This document shows, piece by piece, positions 16,352 through 19,899 of a DNA stretch of 19,899 nucleotides (position 1 is the first letter of the stretch; each line of letters opens with the position of its first letter). The position numbers and the translations under genes were made by a program. The stretch is from Stramenopiles sp. TOSAG23-2 (Eukaryota > Sar): contig LT649571.1 in the NCBI GenBank assembly GCA_900128395.1, forward strand, positions 1 to 19,899. The letters run 5' to 3'. The notes under the pieces are model-generated. The model did no database searches. It was not told the origin of the DNA and saw only the letters and a program-made list of their open reading frames with translations.

Positions 16352-18334
16352 TTATGACATTTTCAATCTTTCCAATTTATTTTTATGAATACGTACTTTA
16401 ATGATTAAATCTTCAATATCATGCAATGAAAACCAATATAAATGACATTTTTCTTCCGGGCCGCAATTACAAAGATGTTGCCAATGTCTCAAACAAACAA
16501 CACGTTCCGAATCGCAAGAGCATACTAACGCAGAAACGTAGCACATATGCATACAAATATGGCATTGGCGTTTCTCATCGTATGATTCACTATCTTCATC
16601 CGCGGGCATTGGTACATCGGTTGTTACTCCATTGCGAGCCAAATCACTTCTTAAATATTTTTGATCGTTCATAGTACGTTGCAAATCTTTTATCAATATT
16701 TCACAAGATTCTACATCTTTCAAATCTGTTGGATTCCTAGCAACTTGCATTAATAAACGTTCGTTTGATATGGATGGTGCGCGTTGTGATTTTCTATAAG
16801 TTTCACTCGCGTCTCGGCCAAATGGGATCCAATCTGGCAACGCAAAGTTGACAGCCTCACCACAATTAAAACCAAGGCTGAAACCACCGTGAAATGCTTT
16901 TGGAAACGTAACGATGTATTCACCAGGATTTTGAACACATTTTACTAATGGTACATTTGCTGCTGTCAACGTCGCTGGGCCTGTCATTAAAACTAATTTT
17001 TGCAACACATCCTTTTCCTCTCTAACTCGTTGTGCTTTCATTTTTTCAATACATTGTTCAAATTTAGATGCATCCTTCCCTGGGACGCCATACCAAACTT
17101 TCGGTGCTCCATAATGATGGTAATTGATTGAATATAAATAATTGTCTTCATTATGCCACGCGAATGTTGAAAATAACATTCCCATGTACAACCATGGTAC
17201 ATTGATCCCGTTGTAATTGCCACTAATGTTTCTTAATAAGGAACCAGGCCAATGGGGTAAATTGTTTAAGTTCCATCCACAATTCTCATAATAATCTCCG
17301 TCATTAACTAAAGGTACGTTCTCTTCAAAACGTGCTTGTTTAGACGACGGTATTGATTGTTGGTATGAGAGACGGATATCGTGTAAATCTTTGCGAACAG
17401 GAAAGCCACTACCATAGTCAATAACATCTAAATCATTGCCATATTCTACACTAACCTTATCTTCACATTTTTCAACAATGCGCCAATATTCTTTGATAAG
17501 TTCTTCCGGTGTTGCGGTTATATTGTTATCATCATTTGCGTCGTTTGAACTACTACTACTATTACTACTACTACTACTACAATTATCATTATTATTATTA
17601 CTCATGTCATTATTATTGCCACTACTGCTACTACTATGACTATTTGTATTTCTTTTTTCTTCTTCTTTCTTTACAATACCATCATTGCCGCCATTTAATC
17701 GACCAGCAATTTTCATTTCTTTCAAATGTTTTCTAGTGAATTCATTTGCCATAATTTCATATTCTTTTACAGTGTATTTTTTGCCTTCAGGAAAGTAAAT
17801 CCCTTCTTCCAAACGATGTAGATATTGTTTCTTTGTTAAAAAACGCTTTTCAGAATTAAACGGCGGCGTAAAACTATGCAATTTAGCACTTGGTGGGTCC
17901 CACTCTTTCGGAGGAACTATTTTACAAATACCACAACGATCTGCACCAAATTCAACACGAATTTTACTTATATATTCAATTGGATTCTCAAATTCTTTCA
18001 ACGTCGGGTGGAAAACAGGTGCATCTGGCACTATGATACTCGAATCAAGTTTTTGAAGGCGCTTTGAATTCTCTAACGCTTGTGCAATGGCTTTTTCCTC
18101 CGCTTGAGATGGTGGTGCCGAATCGTATCGTCTCTTGTTGGGTCGTCTTTTTTCTCTTTTTGATCGACGTAAATCTGGGTCATCACTGTATTTCCTTTTC
18201 ATATTGCTAGTCGTTTCTTCCTTGTAAATAGACTTAATATCGTTATTCTTTGCTTCATCTTTTAAAATCTGGTTTATTACTTCGACTTTAACATCTTCCA
18301 TCTTAACATCAACATTCGTATCAACAGAATTCAT
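16352..18334 (-). CDS. JmjN/JmjC/C5HC2 histone demethylase, KDM5-like
   Basis: This is a predicted Fe(II)/2-oxoglutarate lysine demethylase, by family acting on methylated H3K4, in the nucleus. The 660-aa product has a basic NLS-like cluster (about 57-69, RRSKREKRRPNKRR), JmjN (about 103-147: PDAPVFHPTLKEFENPIEYI), a Ser/Asn low-complexity spacer (230-271), the JmjC domain (about 345-515) and a C5HC2 zinc finger (591-631, with C591, C594, C605, C607, C614, H617, C622 and C624 visible). Iron ligands are H394 and E396 (FAWHNED) and H482 (FPKAFHGG); K412 (PKVWYG) is placed to bind 2-oxoglutarate. The match to KDM5 is close at WHNED...YSINYHHYGAPKVWYGVPG. The ARID and PHD domains and the PLU-1 region of animal KDM5 are absent, so this is a minimal form. 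All catalytic residues are intact. The spacer is encoded by a trinucleotide tract at about 17536-17640. Confidence 0.95.
   Translation of the reverse strand: MNSVDTNVDVKMEDVKVEVINQILKDEAKNNDIKSIYKEETTSNMKRKYSDDPDLRRSKREKRRPNKRRYDSAPPSQAEEKAIAQALENSKRLQKLDSSIIVPDAPVFHPTLKEFENPIEYISKIRVEFGADRCGICKIVPPKEWDPPSAKLHSFTPPFNSEKRFLTKKQYLHRLEEGIYFPEGKKYTVKEYEIMANEFTRKHLKEMKIAGRLNGGNDGIVKKEEEKRNTNSHSSSSSGNNNDMSNNNNDNCSSSSSNSSSSSNDANDDNNITATPEELIKEYWRIVEKCEDKVSVEYGNDLDVIDYGSGFPVRKDLHDIRLSYQQSIPSSKQARFEENVPLVNDGDYYENCGWNLNNLPHWPGSLLRNISGNYNGINVPWLYMGMLFSTFAWHNEDNYLYSINYHHYGAPKVWYGVPGKDASKFEQCIEKMKAQRVREEKDVLQKLVLMTGPATLTAANVPLVKCVQNPGEYIVTFPKAFHGGFSLGFNCGEAVNFALPDWIPFGRDASETYRKSQRAPSISNERLLMQVARNPTDLKDVESCEILIKDLQRTMNDQKYLRSDLARNGVTTDVPMPADEDSESYDEKRQCHICMHMCYVSALVCSCDSERVVCLRHWQHLCNCGPEEKCHLYWFSLHDIEDLIIKVRIHKNKLERLKMS
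17536..17640. repeat. Trinucleotide microsatellite inside the JmjC gene
   Basis: Runs of ACT/ATT-type triplets on the + strand encode the Ser- and Asn-rich spacer between JmjN and JmjC. Length changes by whole codons would be tolerated. Leu- and Tyr-rich open frames on the opposite strand are by-products of this repeat. Confidence 0.85.
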
Positions 18335-19122
18335 CTGCTGTTATGTTTTTTCGAACTTTTGTATATTCTCACGTTTTTTTTTCTGTTTCGAACTGTTGTT
18401 CTAGATATAGGTATATATATATGTAAGCTAAGTAAGTAAACTTAGTAGAATTAACAAATTGACAACTTTTGCTATATTTATATGTATAACGTTTGTTTCA
18501 AAGTGTATATGTATGCGTATCTGTGAGTAACAAAGTGTTTTATTGTATTGATCTGTCTCTTTGTTATCTATTGTTCTATTGAATGTTCATGTTCACATTT
18601 TCTTCCCTTGTAAATTTGTATCTGTCTGATATCATTCATGTACTGTACCATGTTAATGTTTGGTCCATGCCATGTTAAAATATGTGTGCTGCGATCCATC
18701 GTTATGTTTTTTTTTTGTCTATTCTTCGATTTTTGCTAATGCTATTTCTATACTATTTGTAAAATACAATCAATGAAGACAGTGTCGATTTATATGCCGG
18801 AGCGACTATGCTCGATCTCGTGTTTGATTGACACAAACTTACAGTAGAAGGCAATAAGGTATTTGGTCGTCTCTATTATAGCCTTGAAATACTAGTATCC
18901 TCCCAGAACCTCTGTACACTTTACAAAGATTAATATCAGTACAACACTAAAACAGCTTTTCTATACATGGGTTTAAGGTTTTTTAATAAATGGGGCAGAA
19001 AAATAAAAGTGTTCGGTGGTCTATCTAGTGTAACGCTATTCCTAGAATCGCAAGAAGTTGATCCGTGTCTGTTCATATTATTGATAATCATGAACTGAAT
19101 CATCATTCATTGTGGTATAACT
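18335..19122. other. Upstream region of JmjC gene with a possible short ORF
   Basis: The left part should be the JmjC promoter and 5' UTR; TTTCGAACT recurs at about 18349 and 18387. From about 18780 base composition becomes less AT-rich. A 43-codon frame at 18967-19098 (+, MGLRFFNKWGRKIKVFGG at its start, TGA stop) lies directly before the 19123 ORF. It is too short to call a gene, but could belong with the ORFs that follow. Confidence 0.4.
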
Positions 19123-19434
19123 ATGAGATACCGTCGAAAAAATGAAGACAAAATGCACAGGCACGACCAATTAAAAATTGTAATACCATATGAATCATTT
19201 GGACCATCTGACCGACATACAGCAAAGATAAATGGAATATGTAAACGTATCCAGAAATTATCACCAATTCCAAAAAAAGATTTGCATCATACATTGTATA
19301 ACACGGCAAAAACATACATTCATGAAATCTTACAAGCACACTATCCGCTCAATAACATACGAAAAATAGTGAGATGCTATAGCAGCCTGGACGATCGATG
19401 GAACCAGATACTACAGGAATTGCAATTACTTTAA
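19123..19434 (+). CDS. Hypothetical basic protein, 103 aa
   Basis: The product is not recognised. It is basic and apparently mostly helical, with a Lys/Arg-rich N-terminus (MRYRRKNEDKMHRHD), the segment SFGPSDRHTAKINGICKRI, and a C-terminal half with regular hydrophobic spacing ending in WNQILQELQLL. Its composition is balanced rather than Ile/Lys/Asn/Tyr-dominated. If the local A+T content is about 65-70%, a stop-free run of 104 codons should be rare, so chance is not a good explanation. The start may instead be M11. It sits in a compact set of short plus-strand frames close to palindromes and the terminal inverted repeat, which suggests an exon, an accessory or mobile-element gene, or a decayed remnant. 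It ends in TAA. Confidence 0.4.
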   Translation: MRYRRKNEDKMHRHDQLKIVIPYESFGPSDRHTAKINGICKRIQKLSPIPKKDLHHTLYNTAKTYIHEILQAHYPLNNIRKIVRCYSSLDDRWNQILQELQLL

Positions 19435-19514
19435 CCACAAAAAATGGGATTTCCCAATCAATTACAGAAAAAAAGGGTTAAAATATATTTAATTTATGAG
19501 TAAGAAATATATCT

Positions 19515-19622
19515 ATGTCAGGCTCGCCAACTCAACAATCAAACATGACCGATGATAGTGTTTTAACAGACGAAAAAGAAGACTCAATAGCATCACGAAT
19601 GAAAAGAAGAAGAAATCAATAG
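19515..19622 (+). CDS. Possible short ORF or first exon, 35 aa
   Basis: MSGSPTQQSNMTDDSVL opens a hydrophilic, acidic 35-residue frame that ends in a basic MKRRRNQ, followed by TAG. The composition looks like a protein terminus with an NLS rather than random AT-rich DNA. Beyond the TAG the same frame continues in acidic/Asn-rich codons for 13 residues to a TAA. It could be a first exon or a decayed gene start; the evidence is thin. Confidence 0.2.
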   Translation: MSGSPTQQSNMTDDSVLTDEKEDSIASRMKRRRNQ

Positions 19623-19651
19623 CCAGAAGATCATGACGACAACAACAACAG

Positions 19652-19673
19652 CTACGAATATTAATATTCGTAG
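19652..19673. repeat. 22-bp perfect palindrome
   Basis: CTACGAATATT is followed directly by its reverse complement AATATTCGTAG. Outside it, GACAACAA-type sequence on the left mirrors TTGTTGTC on the right with a short offset, so the imperfect dyad is about 45 bp. Confidence 0.9.
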
Positions 19674-19719
19674 TTGTTGTCACCCCAAAGGTAATAAGTT
19701 TATTATGGACGTAGATCTA

Positions 19720-19899
19720 GTCGAAGTAATCACTAGTGTGTATGAAAATTCATTTACAGGGTATAAAATTTTATTTATAAATTAATGAGTAAGAATTAAT
19801 TATACACGTGTATATATATTAAATTCTTACTCATTAATTTATAAATAAAATTTTATACCCTGTAAATGACTTTTGATACACACTAGTGATTACTTCGGC
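19720..19899. repeat. Long inverted repeat, 78-bp arms, at the window end
   Basis: The left arm (19720-19797) and right arm (19822-19899) are reverse complements at 75 of 78 positions by my count. They are separated by a 24-nt spacer that contains the perfect palindrome TATACAC/GTGTATA (19801-19814). The arm runs up to the last base of the window, so its true end is unknown. The arm contains ATGAGTAAGAA, also present once outside at 19496-19506. The structure could form a large cruciform or be a terminal hairpin; it could also be an assembly fold-back. Confidence 0.9.

Noticed and set aside
17436-17736. Leu-rich and Tyr-rich plus-strand frames
   Set aside because: They are antisense to the Ser/Asn triplet tract of the JmjC gene, whose own frame has conserved domains on both sides.
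19620-19661. Reading TAG as Gln to extend the 35-aa frame by 13 residues
   Set aside because: Nine conserved genes encode all their Gln with CAA/CAG and show no in-frame TAG, so a reassigned TAG is unlikely. The continuation is low-complexity and lacks independent support.
18780-19899. Integrated large DNA virus or Polinton
   Set aside because: No capsid, packaging ATPase, integrase, polymerase or protease sequence is visible; small ORFs and inverted repeats alone do not establish it.
1-19899. tRNA or rRNA genes
   Set aside because: I found no T-loop/acceptor-stem combination and no rRNA core motif on either strand by reading; a tRNAscan-SE or Infernal run would settle it.

Overview
This is an AT-rich nuclear segment of a protist. 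The genes are eukaryotic: a myosin, TRAPPC6/Trs33, RNase H2 subunit B, a JmjN/JmjC protein, and cytochrome c split by a GT-AG intron. The low-complexity Asn and Ser tracts and TA microsatellites are typical of AT-rich protists. I cannot fix the lineage. A WW- and MyTH4-bearing myosin and a plant/SAR-like cytochrome c C-terminus make a stramenopile or other SAR protist plausible, as inference only. Intron density is low: only cytochrome c has an intron I can support. Every gene I trust ends in TAA.

Layout. 1-195: AT-rich, palindromic intergenic DNA. 196-1467 (-): RNase H2 subunit B with a C-terminal PIP-box-like motif. 1468-2375: divergent intergenic region with a structured, less AT-rich island near 1943-2018. 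2376-6548 (+): 1390-aa myosin (WW, motor, six helical repeats in place of IQ motifs, MyTH4). 6783-7352 (-): TRAPPC6. 7845-9143 (-): two-pass membrane protein with a possible PH-like domain. 9144-11294: gene-poor 2.1 kb holding three related hairpin elements. 11295-11827 (+): cytochrome c. 12217-13500 (-): SxxK serine hydrolase. 13740-15044 (-): bacterial-type YchF GTPase with a probable mitochondrial presequence. 15391-15633 (+): 80-aa membrane protein with an ER-retrieval-like tail. 16352-18334 (-): compact KDM5-like demethylase. 18967-19622 (+): short ORFs that differ from the housekeeping genes. 19720-19899: a 78-bp-arm inverted repeat running into the window end.

The genes form no operon. 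They are independent housekeeping functions: genome integrity, actin motility, vesicle tethering, respiration, organellar translation and chromatin. The least explained parts are the hairpin family (9470-10521), the myosin neck, two substitutions in the most conserved loop of cytochrome c, and the right-hand end with small ORFs, palindromes and a long inverted repeat, which may be the edge of a mobile element or a contig-end artefact.
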